Position numbers and translations under genes: made by a program
In this document: positions 33,247 to 47,200 of the stretch, in pieces
Layout: the number at the start of each line of letters is the position of its first letter
Numbering within the stretch: the stretch's first letter is position 1
Assembly (NCBI GenBank): GCA_948144175.1
Contig: CANXME010002536.1
Coordinates: 1-64,000 of the forward strand
Source of the DNA: Closterium sp. NIES-65
Lineage: Eukaryota; Streptophyta; Zygnematophyceae; Desmidiales; Closteriaceae
Direction of reading: 5' to 3'
Length of the DNA: 64,000 nucleotides
The notes under the pieces: model-generated
What the model was told of the DNA's origin: nothing
The model's input: the letters and a program-made list of their open reading frames with translations, nothing else
Databases searched by the model: none

Positions 33247-36200
33247 CTGCTCTGCTGCACCACTCACCTGCTCTGCCGCACCACTCACCTGCTCTGCTGC
33301 ACCACTCACCTGCTCTGCTGCACCACTCACCTGCTCTGCCGCACCACTCACCTGCTCTGCTGCACCACTCACCTGCTCTGCTGCACCACTCACCTGCTCT
33401 GCTGCACCACTCACCTGCTCTGCTGCACCACTCACCTGCTCTGCTGCACCACTCACCTGCTCTGCTGCACCACTCACCTGCTCTGCTGCACCACTCACCT
33501 GCTCTGCTGCACCACTCACCTGCTCTGCCGCACCACTCACCTGCTCTGCCGCACCACTCACCTGCTCTGCCGCACCACTCACCTGCTCTGCCGCACCACT
33601 CACCTGCTCTGCCGCACCACTCACCTGCTCTGCCGCACCACTCACCTGCTCTGCCGCACCACTCACCTGCTCTGTTGCACCACTCACCTGCTCGGCCGCA
33701 CCACTCACCTGCTCTGCCGCACCACTCACCTGCTCTGCCGCACCACTCACCTGCTCTGCCGCACCACTCACCTGCTCTGCCGCACCACTCACCTGCTCTG
33801 TTGCACCACTCACCTGCTCTGCCGCACCACTCACCTGCTCTGCCGCACCACTCACCTGCTCTGCCGCACCACTCACCTGCTCTGCCGCACCACTCACCTG
33901 CTCTGCCGCACCACTCACCTGCTCTGCCGCACCACTCACCTGCTCTGCCGCACCACTCACCTGCTCTGCCGCACCACTCACCTGCTCTGCCGCACCACTC
34001 ACCTGCTCTGCCGCACCACTCACCTGCTCTGCCGCACCACTCACCTGCTCTGCCTCACCACTCACCTGCTCTGCTACACCACTCACCTGCTCTGCCGCAC
34101 CACTCACCTGCTCTGCCGCACCACTCACCTGCTCTGCCGCACCACTCACCTGCTCTGCCGCACCACTCACCTGCTCTGCCGCACCACTCACCTGCTCTGC
34201 CGCACCACTCACCTGCTCTGCCGCACCACTCACCTGCTCTGCCGCACCACTCACCTGCTCTGCCGCACCACTCACCTGCTCTGCACCACTCACCTGCTCT
34301 GCCGCACCACTCACCTGCTCTGCCGCACCACTCACCTGCTCTGCCGCACCACTCACCTGCTCTGCCGCACCACTCACCTGCTCTGCCGCACCACTCACCT
34401 GCTCTGCCGCACCACTCACCTGCTCTGCCGCACCACTCACCTGCTCTGCCGCACCACTCACCTGCTCTGCCGCACCACTCACCTGCTCTGCCGCACCACT
34501 CACCTGCTCTGCCGCACCACTCACCTGCTCTGCCGCACCACTCACCTGCTCTGCCGCACCACTCACCTGCTCTGCTACACCACTCACCTGCTCTGCCGCA
34601 CCACTCACCTGCTCTGCCGCACCACTCACCTGCTCTGCCGCACCACTCACCTGCTATGCCGCACCACTCACCTGCTCTGCTACACCACTCACCTGCTCTG
34701 CCGCACCACTCACCTGCTCTGCCGCACCACTCACCTGCTCTGCCGCACCACTCACCTGCTCTGCCGCACCACTCACCTGCTCTGCCGCACCACTCACCTG
34801 CTCTGCCGCACCACTCACCTGCTCTGCTACACCACTCACCTGCTCTAATACACCACTCACCTGCTCTGCCGCACCACTCACCTGCTCTGCCGCACCACTC
34901 ACCTGCTCTGCCGCACCACTCACCTGCTCTGCTGCACCACTCACCTGCTCTGCCGCACCACTCACCTGCTCTGCCGCACCACTCACCTGCTCTGCCGCAC
35001 CACTCACCTGCTCTGCCGCACCACTCACCTGCTCTGCCGCACCACTCACCTGCTCTGCCGCACCACTCACCTGCTCTGCACCACTTACCTGCTCTGCCGC
35101 TCCACTCACCTGCTCTGCCGCACCACTCACCTCTCTGCCGCACCACTCACCTGCTCTGCCGCACCACTCACCTGCTCTGCCGCACCACTCACCTGCTCTG
35201 CACCACTTACCTGCTCTGCCGCTCCACTCACCTGCTCTGCCGCACCACTCACCTGCTCTGCCGCACCACTCACCTGCTCTGCCGCACCACTCACCTGCTC
35301 TGCCACACCACTCACCTGCTCTGCCGCACCACTCACCTGCTCTGCCGCACCACTCACCTGCTCTGCCGCACCACTCACCTGCTCTGCTGCACCACTCACC
35401 TGCTCTGCCGCACCACTCACCTGCTCTGCCGAACCACTCACCTGCTCTGCCGCACCACTCACCTGCTCTGCTGCACCACTCACCTGCTCTGCCGCACCAC
35501 TCACCTGCTCTGCCGCACCACTCACCTGCTCTGCCGCACCACTCACCTGCTCTGCCGCACCACTCACCTGCTCTGCTGCACCACTCACCTGCTCTGCCGC
35601 ACCACTCACCTGCTCTGCTGCACCACTCACCTGCTCTGCTGCACCACTCACCTGCTCTGCTGCATCACTCACCTGCTCTGCTGCACCACTCACCTGCTCT
35701 GCAGCACCACTCACCTGCTCTGCTGCACCACTCACCTGCTCTGCCGCACCACTCACCTGCTCTGCTGCACCACTCACCTGCTCTGCTGCACCACTCACCT
35801 GCTCTGCCGCACCACTCACCTGCTCTGCCGCACCACTCACCTGCTCTGCCGCACCACTCACCTGCTCTGCCGCACCACTCACCTGCTCTGCCGCACCACT
35901 CACCTGCTCTTCCGCACCACTCACCTGCTCTGCCGCACCACTCACCTGCTCTGCCGCACCACTCACCTGCTCTGCTACACCACTCACCTGCTCTGCCGCA
36001 CCACTCACCTGCTCTGCCGCACCACTCACCTGCTCTGCCACACCACTCACCTGCTCTGCCGCACCACTCACCTGCTCTGCCGCACCACTCACCTGCTCTG
36101 CCGCACCACTCACCTGCTCTGCTACACCACTCACCTGCTCTGCCGCACCACTCACCTGCTCTGCCGCACCACTCACCTGCTCTGCCGCACCACTCACCTG

Positions 36201-37926
36201 CTCTGCCGCACCACTCACCTGCTCTGCTGCACCACTCACCTGCTCTGCCGCACCACTCACCTGCTCTGCCGCACCACTCACCTGCTCTGCCACACCACTC
36301 ACCTGCTCTGCCGCACCACTCACCTGCTCTGCCGCACCACTCACCTGCTCTGCTGCACCACTCACCTGCTCTGCCGCACCACTCACCTGCTCTGCCGCAC
36401 CACTCACCTGCTCTGCCGCACCACTCACCTGCTCTGCCGCACCACTCACCTGCTCTGCCACACCACTCACCTGCTCTGCCGCACCACTCACCTGCTCTGC
36501 CGCACTACTCACCTGCTCTGCTGCACCACTCACCTGCTCTGCCGCACCACTCACCTGCTCTGCCGCACCACTCACCTGCTCTGCTACACCACTCACCTGC
36601 TCTGCTACACCACTCACCTGCTCTGCCGCACCACTCACCTGCTCTGCCGCACCACTCACCTGCTCTGCCGCACCACTCACCTGCTCTGCTGCACCACTCA
36701 CCTGCTCTGCCGCACCACTCACCTGCTCTGCCGCACCACTCACCTGCTCTGCCGCACCACTCACCTGCTCTGCCGCACCACTCACCTGCTCTGCCGCACC
36801 ACTCACCTGCTCTGCCGCACCACTCACCTGCTCTGCCGCACCACTCACCTGCTCTGCCGCACCACTCACCTGCTCTGCCGCACCACTCACCTGCTCTGCC
36901 GCACCACTCACCTGCTCTGCCGCACCACTCACCTGCTCTGCCGCACCACTCACCTGCTCTGCCGCACCACTCACCTGCTCTGCCGCACCACTCACCTGCT
37001 CTGCTGCACCACTCACCTGCTCTGCTGCACCACTCACCTGCTCTGCCGCACCACTCACCTGCTCTGCTGCACCACTCACCTGCTCTGCCGCACCACTCAC
37101 CTGCTCTGCCGCACCACTCACCTGCTCTGCCGCACCACTCACCTGCTCTGCTGCACCACTCACCTGCTCTGCTGCACCACTCACCTGCTCTGCTGCACCA
37201 CTCACCTGCTCTGCTGCACCACTCACCTGCTCTGCTGCACCACTCACCTGCTCTGCTGCACCAGTCACCTGCTCTGCTGCACCACTCACCTGCTCTGCTG
37301 CACCACTCACCTGCTCTGCTGCACCACTCACCTGCTCTGCTGCACCACTCACCTGCTCTGCTGCACCACTCACCTGCTCTGCTGCACCACTCACCTGCTC
37401 TGCTGCACCACTCACCTGCTCTGCTGCACCACTCACCTGCTCTGCTGCACCACTCACCTGCTCTGCTGCACCACTCACCTGCTCTGCTGCACCACTCACC
37501 TGCTCTGCTGCACCACTCACCTGCTCTGCTGCACCACTCACCTGCTCTGCCGCACCACTCACCTGCTCTGCCGCACCACTCACCTGCTCTGCCGCACCAC
37601 TCACCTGCTCTGCTGCACCACTCACCTGCTCTGCCGCACCACTCACCTGCTCTGCTGCACCACTCACCTGCTCTGCTGCACCACTCACCTGCTCTGCCGC
37701 ACCACTCACCTGCTCTGCTGCACCACTCACCTGCTCTGCCGCACCACTCACCTGCTCTGCCGCACCACTCACCTGCTCTGCTGCACCACTCACCTGCTCT
37801 GCTGCACCACTTACCTGCTCTGCTGCACCACTCACCTGCTCTGCTGCACCACTCACCTGCTCTGCTGCACCACTCACCTGCTCTGCTGCACCACTCACCT
37901 GCTCTGCTGCACCACTCACCTGCTCT
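33247..37926. repeat. Satellite array 2 (4,680 bp, about 223 units)
   Basis: Same 21-bp unit, orientation and phase as array 1, but with a different set of rare variants: CTCTAATACACC (34846), an 18-bp unit (34279), a shortened CACCTCTCTGCC unit (35131), and two CACTTACC/GCTCCACT pairs 125 bp apart (35082, 35207). GCCACAC and GCTACAC units are common here and rare in array 1. A pure GCTGCAC run spans about 37140-37550. Confidence 0.97.
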
Positions 37927-38877
37927 CGGGCATCTCTGCACCCCCTAAACCTCCTTAACAACTGAGGCTCAACACCCTTTCTCTTCCTTGCACCTCCATC
38001 ACTCCCTCTATGTCGCTCGCTGCCCTTCGTGTCTCTCTCTTTTTATCCCAGCCCAATGGTGGAAGTGAAGCTTGTCCCGGTCAGCATCCAACCAATCAAT
38101 CTGTTGGCGTAACCACGGTGCTGAATGGCGAAAATCGGTCACACTTGACGATCAGTCGAGCAAGAGCGATTGTCCCCGGCGAGACGATATCAACGGCTCT
38201 CTTTGCGCGGGCAAAGAAAAAGGTCGGTCGTACGAGTGCGTACGCGTTGGTGCATGTACGGTTATGTACATATGCGTCGCGTACGAGTGTGTACGGTAGG
38301 TAGACGCACTACGTGCATGAAGGCATACGTACGGATGCATACGTATGTCTACGCGCGTCTAGATTAAATAGGTAGGTACCAGACATGCGAGTATTCATGC
38401 ATATACGCATGCAGATGCGCACGTTCCTTAATATTCAGCTCATTATTCCAGAGCTAATTTGTCATTGATTTGTTGACCTACATGCATAAGCTCCAGATTA
38501 CACAAACATATTTGTCAACTTACATGTGTAGCTTGTAAATCAGCAAAATCTGTTCTGTTTACTGACATGTGGAAAGCTGTAGTTTTGCAAGATACTGTTT
38601 TTCTGTTCTCGTTTTGGGCACAGCTGACGAGCGAAACCTATTCGCGCTGCGAATTTGTCACTGTAAATGCTGGCACATTCACTTTGGGTCGCGCTCGCTG
38701 TATCGGAGTGTCGGACTGCATATACGCAGGGCACCCAAACCGACTTTCCGACTTTGTCACTGCGCTGCCGACGTAGCACTGTGCAGAACGCTACTTCAGT
38801 ACATCCACTTTGCACCACGAACCCACGTTCGTTCAGGGGGACCAAGCAAGCCAGAAAGTGCACGAAACGTGATGTGA
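37927..38877. other. Spacer 2, array-proximal part
   Basis: Copy of 26991-27919 with the alternating TACG stretch (38226-38410) and AT-rich stretch (38410-38572). It contains the AGGTACCAGACATGC segment lacking in spacer 1. No convincing gene. Confidence 0.6.
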
Positions 38878-38899
38878 GTGGGCTGGGCTCACAATCGCT

Positions 38900-39190
38900 C
38901 ACCTAACTCCCACTCCCGTTTTTCAGACCTCGATTCTTATCATCCGCCACTCTATCTCAACTCAACATCCGAGCCTCTCTTCTAGATCGCCCTCCGCCAT
39001 GGGGCATGGCATCACCATTTCGTAAGCCTGCTTTCTTAGTCGCAGTCACGCTATCGTAGTTTCGTTTTTCGTGATTTCGTTTGCTATTTTTTTTTTTTCC
39101 AGATCTCGTTTCAATCTCAAGCCATTCTACTCAAGAGCGCAGCCTCTCTTTTGGATCGCCATCCGCCATGGGCCATGGCATTAGTATTTC
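38900..39190 (+). other. Tandem MGHGI exon-like pair, spacer 2
   Basis: ATGs at 38999 (MGHGITI) and 39168 (MGHGISI), donors GTAAGC at 39022 and 39191. Identical in structure to the pair in spacer 1. Confidence 0.45.
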
Positions 39191-39898
39191 GTAAGCCCGC
39201 TTTCTTACTCACGCTATCTTCAGTCTTGTTTCCAGTAATTTCGTTTTCTTCGTAGATTCCCTCTTCTTAGCTCCGTTTGTTCCGATTTCTGCTTGTCCGT
39301 GTTCGTGCTGACGTGTGCATGGTCATGGCAGGCACGCTGCAGCCAGCACAAGCTCGTCATCTGCCGTTCCAGGAGCCAGCAGCAATGCGGCATTCCACAT
39401 CCAAAATCTGCCACCAAACATGGCGATTTCCGTTTAGCTCCGCTTCAGGGCGCCGATGCCACGCCGCTGTCATGCCAATTGCCATGCCGCTGACACGCCA
39501 ACGACAACGACGGCGCTGCTCATGGCGCTCTGGGGAACGTTGAGACATCCAGGCCACCCTCTCCCCTCCCCTTTCTGCCAGGTACCAGTGCAGCGCTTGC
39601 CCATTTGAGCATGTCTCACCCACCCCCTCCCCTCTTTCCCCACTTCCCCCCTTCTGCCAGGTGCCTTCCCATGCCCTGCATGGTGCCTTCTCATGCCCTG
39701 CCCGGTAAATTCTCATGCCCTGCATGGTGCCTTGGCATGCCCTGCCAGGTGCATTCGCATTCCCTGCATGGTGCCTTCTCATTTCCTGCCAGGTACGGGG
39801 GTAAGGGGGTTTAGGGTGCTCCCCCCGCTCACTTGCCCTGCTCCCCCCGCTCACTTGCTCTGCTCCCCCACCCCAACTCCTCCCCTCCCCTTGCGCAG

Positions 39899-40086
39899 GT
39901 GCCAGTTTCTCCTGTCGCCAAGATGAAGATACTTTGCACAGGGAGCAGATGCGTTGCCAGCTGCTTGTGTGGCCGTCCCTGTTCATCCATGCGCGGGACA
40001 TGAGAGAGAACAAGGGAGAGAAACAGAAGCAGGAGGAGGGAGCGCAGCGCCATGCCATGCCGCATGGCCCACCAAACCAGCCCCAG
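39899..40086 (+). other. Exon-like module E1, spacer 2
   Basis: Same 188 bp as in spacer 1. The upstream intron-like segment has GTACGG in place of GTAAGG as its donor, which would weaken splicing. Confidence 0.45.
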
Positions 40087-41230
40087 GTGCGTTGTGAGTC
40101 ATTTGACCAATCCCCTCCTCTGTCCCCTTTGTTTTGAGTCATTTGACCAATCCCCTCCTCTCTCCTCTTTGTTTTGAGTCATTTGACCAATCCCCTCCTC
40201 TCTCCCCTCTGTTTTGAGTCATTTGACCAATCCCCTCCTCTCTCCTCTTTGTTTTGAGTCATTTGACCAATCCCCTCCTCTCTTCCCCCTGTTTTGAGTC
40301 ATTTGACCAATCCCCTACTCTCTCCCCTCTGTTTTGAGTCATTTGACCAATCCCCTCCTCTCCCCTCTTTGTTTTGAGTCATTTGACCAATCCCCTCCTC
40401 TCTTCCCCCTGTTTTGAGTCATTTGACCAATCCCCTACTCTCTTCCCTCTGTTTTGAGTCATTTGACCAATCCCCTCATCTCTCCTATTCGTTTTGAGTC
40501 ATTTAACCAATTCCCTCCTCTCTCCTCTTTGTTTCGAGTCATTTCACCAATTCCCTCCTCTCTCTCTCCTCTTTGTTTTGAGTCATTTGACCAATCCCCT
40601 CCTCTCTCCCCTCAGTTTTGAGTCATTTCACCAATCCCCTCCTCTCTCCTCTCTGTTTTGAGTCATTTGACCAATCCCCTCCTCTCTCCTATTTGTTTTG
40701 AGTCATTTGTCCAATCCCCTCCTCTCTCCTATTTGTTTTGAGTCATTTGACCAATCCCCTCCTCTCTCTCTGTTTTGAGTCATTTCACCTATCCCCTCCT
40801 CTCTCCTCTTTGTTTCGACTCATTTGACCAATCCCCTCCTCTCTCCCCTCAGTTTTGAGTCTTTTCACCAATCCCCTCCTCTCTCCTCTTTGTTTTGAGT
40901 CATTTGACCAATCCCCTCGTCTCTCCCCTCTGTTTTGAATCATTTGACCAATCCCCTCCTATCTCCCCTCTGTTCTGAGTCATTTGACCAATCCCCTCTT
41001 CTCTCCCCTCTGTTTTGAGCCATTTGACCAATCCCCTCCTCTCTCTCTGTTTTGAGTCATTTCACCTATCCCCTCCTCTCTCCTCTTTGTTTCGACTCAT
41101 TTGACCAATCCCCTCCTCTCTCCCCTCAGTTTTGAGTCTTTTCACCAATCCCCTCCTCTCTCCTCTTTGTTTTGAGTCATTTGACCAATCCCCTCCTCTC
41201 TCCCCTCTGTTTCGAGTCATTTGACCAATG
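40087..41230. repeat. 40-bp minisatellite, spacer 2
   Basis: Same unit order as in spacer 1, with one extra CT dinucleotide near 40561. TGAGTCA and TTTGACC motifs are kept. Confidence 0.9.
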
Positions 41231-41255
41231 CCTCATCTCCCCTCCCCTCCCCTCT

Positions 41256-41294
41256 CCTCCCTCCCTCCCTCCCTCCCTCCCTCCCTCCCTCCCC
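41256..41294. repeat. (CCCT)n tract, spacer 2
   Basis: Same 39-bp length as in spacer 1, directly before the GTGTTTCAG acceptor. Confidence 0.85.
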
Positions 41295-41303
41295 GTGTTT
41301 CAG

Positions 41304-41367
41304 CAGCTGCCAGCGGGGCGTGACAGTGCAGCACGGGGTGGGGCAAGCTGACGCGCACGCCCACGTG
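41304..41367 (+). other. 64-bp exon-like segment, spacer 2
   Basis: Identical to 30344-30407, with the same acceptor and the GTAAGA donor. Confidence 0.4.
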
Positions 41368-42110
41368 GTAAGAGTGAACCAGAACGATGCATTGATGTAT
41401 GAACACAAAAGCAAAACAATGTACTAGGGCACATAAAAATCATGTGCCTTCTCATTCCCTCAAGGTGCCTTGCCGTTCCCTGCATGATGCCTTCTCATTC
41501 CTTGCATGATGCCATTTTCCTCCCCTTTCCAGCAGGTGCCAGTGCAAGGCATAATGTTTTGAGGTGTCACACTCAACACCTCCCCTCTGTCCTCCCGTTT
41601 CCAGCAGGTGCCAGTGTAGCGCATGTTGATTGAAGAGGTCTCACTCACCCCGTCCCCTCTTTCCATCCCAATATTTCCTGTTTGTTTGTTTGTTTGTCTG
41701 TTTCAGTTTGTTTTGCTTGCTTGTTTGTTGTTCCTGTGTGCATTCTTTGCTCAAGGGGAGACGTCCAAGCCACCCTCTCCCCTCCCCTTTCTGCCAGCTG
41801 CCAGTGCAGCGCCTGCCCATTTGAGCTTGTCTCACCCACCCCCTCCCCTCTTTTCCCACTTTACCCCTTCTGCCAGGTGCCTTCTCATGCCCTGCAAGGT
41901 GCCTTCGCATGTTGCACGGTGCCTTCACATGCCCTGCATGGTGCCTGTTCATGCCCTGGCTGGTGGGTTGCATTCCCTGCATGGTGACTTTCATTTCCTG
42001 CCAGGTAAGGGGGTAAGGGGGTTTAGGGTGCTCCCCCCGCTCACTTGCCCTGCTCCCCCCGCTCACTTGCTCTGCTCCCCCACCCCAACTCCTCCCCTCC
42101 CCTTGCGCAG

Positions 42111-42298
42111 GTGCCAGTTTCTCCTGTCGCCAAGATGAAGATACTTTGCACAGGGAGCAGATGCGTTGCCAGCTGCTTGTGCGGCCGTCCCTCATCATCC
42201 ATGCGCGGGACATGAGAGAGAACAAGGGAGAGAAACAGAAGCAGGAGGAGGGAGCGCAGCGCCATGCCATGCTGCATGGCCCACCAAACCGGCCCCAG
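42111..42298 (+). other. Exon-like module E2, spacer 2
   Basis: Same sequence as E2 in spacer 1, preceded by the 22-bp satellite-like dimer and TTGCGCAG. Confidence 0.45.
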
Positions 42299-42566
42299 GT
42301 GCGTTGTGAGTCGCCCCAGAGCATGCACTGCACACCTTGCCATATCCCTCACACCTGCCATCCCACCATGCCCTCACACCTCCTGCCATCCCCTCACTTG
42401 CCCTGCTCCCCCCGCTCACTTGCTCCGCTTCCCCTCTCCCCCACCCCAACTCCCCCCCTCCCCTTGCGCAGGTGCCAGCTTCCCTCCTGTCGCCAAGACG
42501 AAGACACTTGGCTTGCAATGTGTAGAGTGGTAGGGATTGATGAATCTGATTACGTTAGGAACATAA

Positions 42567-43088
42567 ATGTATGAGCCTGTTATTATATGTGCAGGGGGAT
42601 GGGGGGAGTGCAGGTTTGGTTTGGGCCAGGTTTGGGATATGAAAGAGTGGCAGAAACGGAAACAGGGAGTAGATGTGTTGCCACCTGCTTGTGTTCAGCC
42701 ATGCGCAGGGCAGGACATGAGGGAGAAGAAGAGAGAGAAACAGACGCACAAGGAGGGAGCGCATGTGCCATTTTCTTCTGTCTACAACACGAGGCTATTT
42801 GCTACGACGCGTAGAGTGATAGATGACTTAGCGAATATGAATGTATGTGCTTGTTCTTATATACGCAGGCGGGCAGAGAAAGGGGGGAGGGGTGAGGGAA
42901 AAGGGAGGGGAGTGGGGAGCAGAAGCAGAACAGAAGAGGGAGTGGTGGATGAGCTCCTGGCTCTCTGTGCTGTGCGCCCCTCCCTGGTTGGCCATGCCAT
43001 GCCATGCCATGCCATGCCATGCCATGCCATGCCCGGGAGGGATATGATAGATAGGAAGCACAAAGTAGAAGCAGAAGCAGGAATGTGA
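42567..43088 (+). CDS. 173-codon ORF, spacer 2
   Basis: Translation identical to the spacer 1 copy. Identity here reflects recent amplification of the whole macro-unit and cannot be taken as selection on the protein. Confidence 0.25.
   Translation: MYEPVIICAGGWGECRFGLGQVWDMKEWQKRKQGVDVLPPACVQPCAGQDMREKKREKQTHKEGAHVPFSSVYNTRLFATTRRVIDDLANMNVCACSYIRRRAEKGGRGEGKGRGVGSRSRTEEGVVDELLALCAVRPSLVGHAMPCHAMPCHAMPGRDMIDRKHKVEAEAGM
42991..43033. repeat. (CCATG)n tract, spacer 2
   Basis: Same length as in spacers 1 and 3. Confidence 0.85.
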
Positions 43089-43144
43089 TATGACAGGGAG
43101 CAGATATGCATGGGCCATGCCCAGGGATGTCCAGGGCGGTTCGA

Positions 43145-43243
43145 GGGGGGCTGTGAGGGGCTGTGAGGAGAATTGGGGGGTAGGGGGGCCTTAGGGGGGC
43201 CTTGGGGGGGCTGTGGGGGGTTTTTTTCAGGATTTTAGGGGGG
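43145..43243 (+). other. G-run cluster, spacer 2
   Basis: Same quadruplex-prone cluster as 32181-32279. Confidence 0.75.
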
Positions 43244-43587
43244 TTTTCCCCTCTCTTGTACCCCATCTCTGCTTATCAATCAATCACAAACAAGCTTTCT
43301 GCCATCACCCTTCCGATTACGCTCATGTTGTCGCCTTGCCACCTGAGGGAGGGGGATCCAGATGATCCAGGTGGTCCGGGGCCGTCCTCCTGAAATACGT
43401 ATGTCAAGATGTTGACCAGAGTGGGAGCCAGGGCAGTGTATGTAAGGGATGGTGTATGTAGGGGTGGGCAGGGCAGGTGCAAACGTAGGGGATAATGAGT
43501 GACAGAAACTGAAGGGAGAGTTAAAATTGAATCAAAGAGGGGGATAAAGAAGAAAACTGGCACAAGTTCACTACAGGTAGGCAGAAT

Positions 43588-43682
43588 AAGTGACCAGCAC
43601 AGGGGGGTAAAGTGACAAGGGCAGGGGGGTGAAGTGACAAGGGCAGGGGGGTGAAGTGACAAGGGCAGGGGGGTGAAGTGAT
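43588..43682. repeat. 22-bp minisatellite, spacer 2
   Basis: Four units plus a partial one. Confidence 0.9.
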
Positions 43683-43773
43683 GAGACGTGCTTTCCAAGG
43701 TCAAAACAAGGGCCCATTGCTGACCTACTAACACTCACCGACACGGCATGCCTCATGCGCCGACCTGTTGTGT

Positions 43774-44210
43774 GAAACCTGCCCCATCCTCACACCACAC
43801 ATCAAATCAAGCACTAGACCAGCACCCCCATGCCCTCTCACACACCTCCTCTGCAGCAGGGCTACTGGCGTCACTACCCACCAGCACCACAAGCAGCATG
43901 TTCAGGAGTCATCTCAAACCACACCTCAACACCAGACCAACACCCTCATGACCTGTCACCTCACTCACTTCCCCTGCTGCACGGCTGCTGGCGTCACTCC
44001 CCACCACCAGCACCAGCACCAGCAACAGCAGCAGCACCATATCCAAGCACATGTGAGTGATTCGACTCAAAGCACACCTCGACCACCACACTGGCACGCC
44101 CCATGCCCTGTCACCTCACCCATGTGCTCTACAGCAGGGCTACTGGCGTCACGCCCCACCACCAGCACCAGGCTATCAGCAGCGAGTCCAGCACCCACAC
44201 ACCCCGTGCC
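43774..44210. repeat. Three related modules preceding array 3
   Basis: Copy of 32810-33246. The satellite-like 21-bp segment lies at 43962-43982. Confidence 0.7.
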
Positions 44211-47200
44211 CTGCTCTGCTGCACCACTCACCTGCTCTGCCGCACCACTCACCTGCTCTGCTGCACCACTCACCTGCTCTGCTGCACCACTCACCTGCTC
44301 TGCCGCACCACTCACCTGCTCTGCTGCACCACTCACCTGCTCTGCTGCACCACTCACCTGCTCTGCTGCACCACTCACCTGCTCTGCTGCACCACTCACC
44401 TGCTCTGCTGCACCACTCACCTGCTCTGCTGCACCACTCACCTGCTCTGCTGCACCACTCACCTGCTCTGCTGCACCACTCACCTGCTCTGCCGCACCAC
44501 TCACCTGCTCTGCCGCACCACTCACCTGCTCTGCCGCACCACTCACCTGCTCTGCCGCACCACTCACCTGCTCTGCCGCACCACTCACCTGCTCTGCCGC
44601 ACCACTCACCTGCTCTGCCGCACCACTCACCTGCTCTGTTGCACCACTCACCTGCTCGGCCGCACCACTCACCTGCTCTGCCGCACCACTCACCTGCTCT
44701 GCCGCACCACTCACCTGCTCTGCCGCACCACTCACCTGCTCTGCCGCACCACTCACCTGCTCTGTTGCACCACTCACCTGCTCTGCCGCACCACTCACCT
44801 GCTCTGCCGCACCACTCACCTGCTCTGCCGCACCACTCACCTGCTCTGCCGCACCACTCACCTGCTCTGCCGCACCACTCACCTGCTCTGCCGCACCACT
44901 CACCTGCTCTGCCGCACCACTCACCTGCTCTGCCGCACCACTCACCTGCTCTGCCGCACCACTCACCTGCTCTGCCGCACCACTCACCTGCTCTGCCGCA
45001 CCACTCACCTGCTCTGCCGCACCACTCACCTGCTCTGCCTACACCACTCACCTGCTCTGCCTCACCACTCACCTGCTCTGCCGCACCACTCACCTGCTCT
45101 GCCGCACCACTCACCTGCTCTGCCGCACCACTCACCTGCTCTGCCGCACCACTCACCTGCTCTGCCGCACCACTCACCTGCTCTGCCGCACCACTCACCT
45201 GCTCTGCCGCACCACTCACCTGCTCTGCCGCACCACTCACCTGCTCTGCACCACTCACCTGCTCTGCCGCACCACTCACCTGCTCTGCCGCACCACTCAC
45301 CTGCTCTGCCGCACCACTCACCTGCTCTGCCGCACCACTCACCTGCTCTGCCGCACCACTCACCTGCTCTGCCGCACCACTCACCTGCTCTGCCGCACCA
45401 CTCACCTGCTCTGCCGCACCACTCACCTGCTCTGCCGCACCACTCACCTGCTCTGCCGCACCACTCACCTGCTCTGCCGCACCACTCACCTGCTCTGCCG
45501 CACCACTCACCTGCTCTGCCGCACCACTCACCTGCTCTGCTACACCACTCACCTGCTCTGCCGCACCACTCACCTGCTCTGCCGCACCACTCACCTGCTC
45601 TGCCGCACCACTCACCTGCTCTGCCGCACCACTCACCTGCTCTGCTACACCACTCACCTGCTCTGCCGCACCACTCACCTGCTCTGCCGCACCACTCACC
45701 TGCTCTGCCGCACCACTCACCTGCTCTGCCGCACCACTCACCTGCTCTGCCGCACCACTCACCTGCTCTGCCGCACCACTCACCTGCTCTGCTACACCAC
45801 TCACCTGCTCTAATACACCACTCACCTGCTCTGCCGCACCACTCACCTGCTCTGCCGCACCACTCACCTGCTCTGCCGCACCACTCACCTGCTCTGCTGC
45901 ACCACTCACCTGCTCTGCCGCACCACTCACCTGCTCTGCCGCACCACTCACCTGCTCTGCCGCACCACTCACCTGCTCTGCCGCACCACTCACCTGCTCT
46001 GCCGCACCACTCACCTGCTCTGCCGCACCACTCACCTGCTCTGCACCACTTACCTGCTCTGCCGCTCCACTCACCTGCTCTGCCGCACCACTCACCTCTC
46101 TGCCGCACCACTCACCTGCTCTGCCGCACCACTCACCTGCTCTGCCGCACCACTCACCTGCTCTGCACCACTTACCTGCTCTGCCGCTCCACTCACCTGC
46201 TCTGCCGCACCACTCACCTGCTCTGCCGCACCACTCACCTGCTCTGCCGCACCACTCACCTGCTCTGCCACACCACTCACCTGCTCTGCCGCACCACTCA
46301 CCTGCTCTGCCGCACCACTCACCTGCTCTGCCGCACCACTCACCTGCTCTGCTGCACCACTCACCTGCTCTGCCGCACCACTCACCTGCTCTGCCGAACC
46401 ACTCACCTGCTCTGCCGCACCACTCACCTGCTCTGCTGCACCACTCACCTGCTCTGCTGCACCACTCACCTGCTCTGCCGCACCACTCACCTGCTCTGCC
46501 GCACCACTCACCTGCTCTGCCGCACCACTCACCTGCTCTGCTGCACCACTCACCTGCTCTGCCGCACCACTCACCTGCTCTGCTGCACCACTCACCTGCT
46601 CTGCTGCACCACTCACCTGCTCTGCTGCATCACTCACCTGCTCTGCTGCACCACTCACCTGCTCTGCAGCACCACTCACCTGCTCTGCTGCACCACTCAC
46701 CTGCTCTGCCGCACCACTCACCTGCTCTGCTGCACCACTCACCTGCTCTGCTGCACCACTCACCTGCTCTGCCGCACCACTCACCTGCTCTGCCGCACCA
46801 CTCACCTGCTCTGCCGCACCACTCACCTGCTCTGCCGCACCACTCACCTGCTCTGCCGCACCACTAACCTGCTCTTCCGCACCACTCACCTGCTCTGCCG
46901 CACCACTCACCTGCTCTGCCGCACCACTCACCTGCTCTGCTACACCACTCACCTGCTCTGCCGCACCACTCACCTGCTCTGCCGCACCACTCACCTGCTC
47001 TGCCGCACCACTCACCTGCTCTGCCGCACCACTCACCTGCTCTGCCGCACCACTCACCTGCTCTGCCGCACCACTCACCTGCTCTGCTACACCACTCACC
47101 TGCTCTGCCGCACCACTCACCTGCTCTGCCGCACCACTCACCTGCTCTGCCGCACCACTCACCTGCTCTGCCGCACCACTCACCTGCTCTGCTGCACCAC

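Larger units (their letters stand above)
26991..37926. repeat. Macro-repeat unit 1 (spacer 1 plus array 2), 10,936 bp
   Basis: The interval between successive CGGGCATCTC array-end markers defines the macro-unit. It consists of a 6,256-bp spacer followed by 4,680 bp of satellite. Its sequence is near-identical to the following units. Differences are mainly small indels, such as about 25 bp absent after 27437, plus scattered substitutions. Confidence 0.93.

Noticed and set aside
33261-33281. Functional E-box (CACCTG) array binding bHLH or zinc-finger factors
   Set aside because: The hexamer is in every unit, but a six-base match in a satellite is not evidence of binding. Noted only as a feature of the unit.
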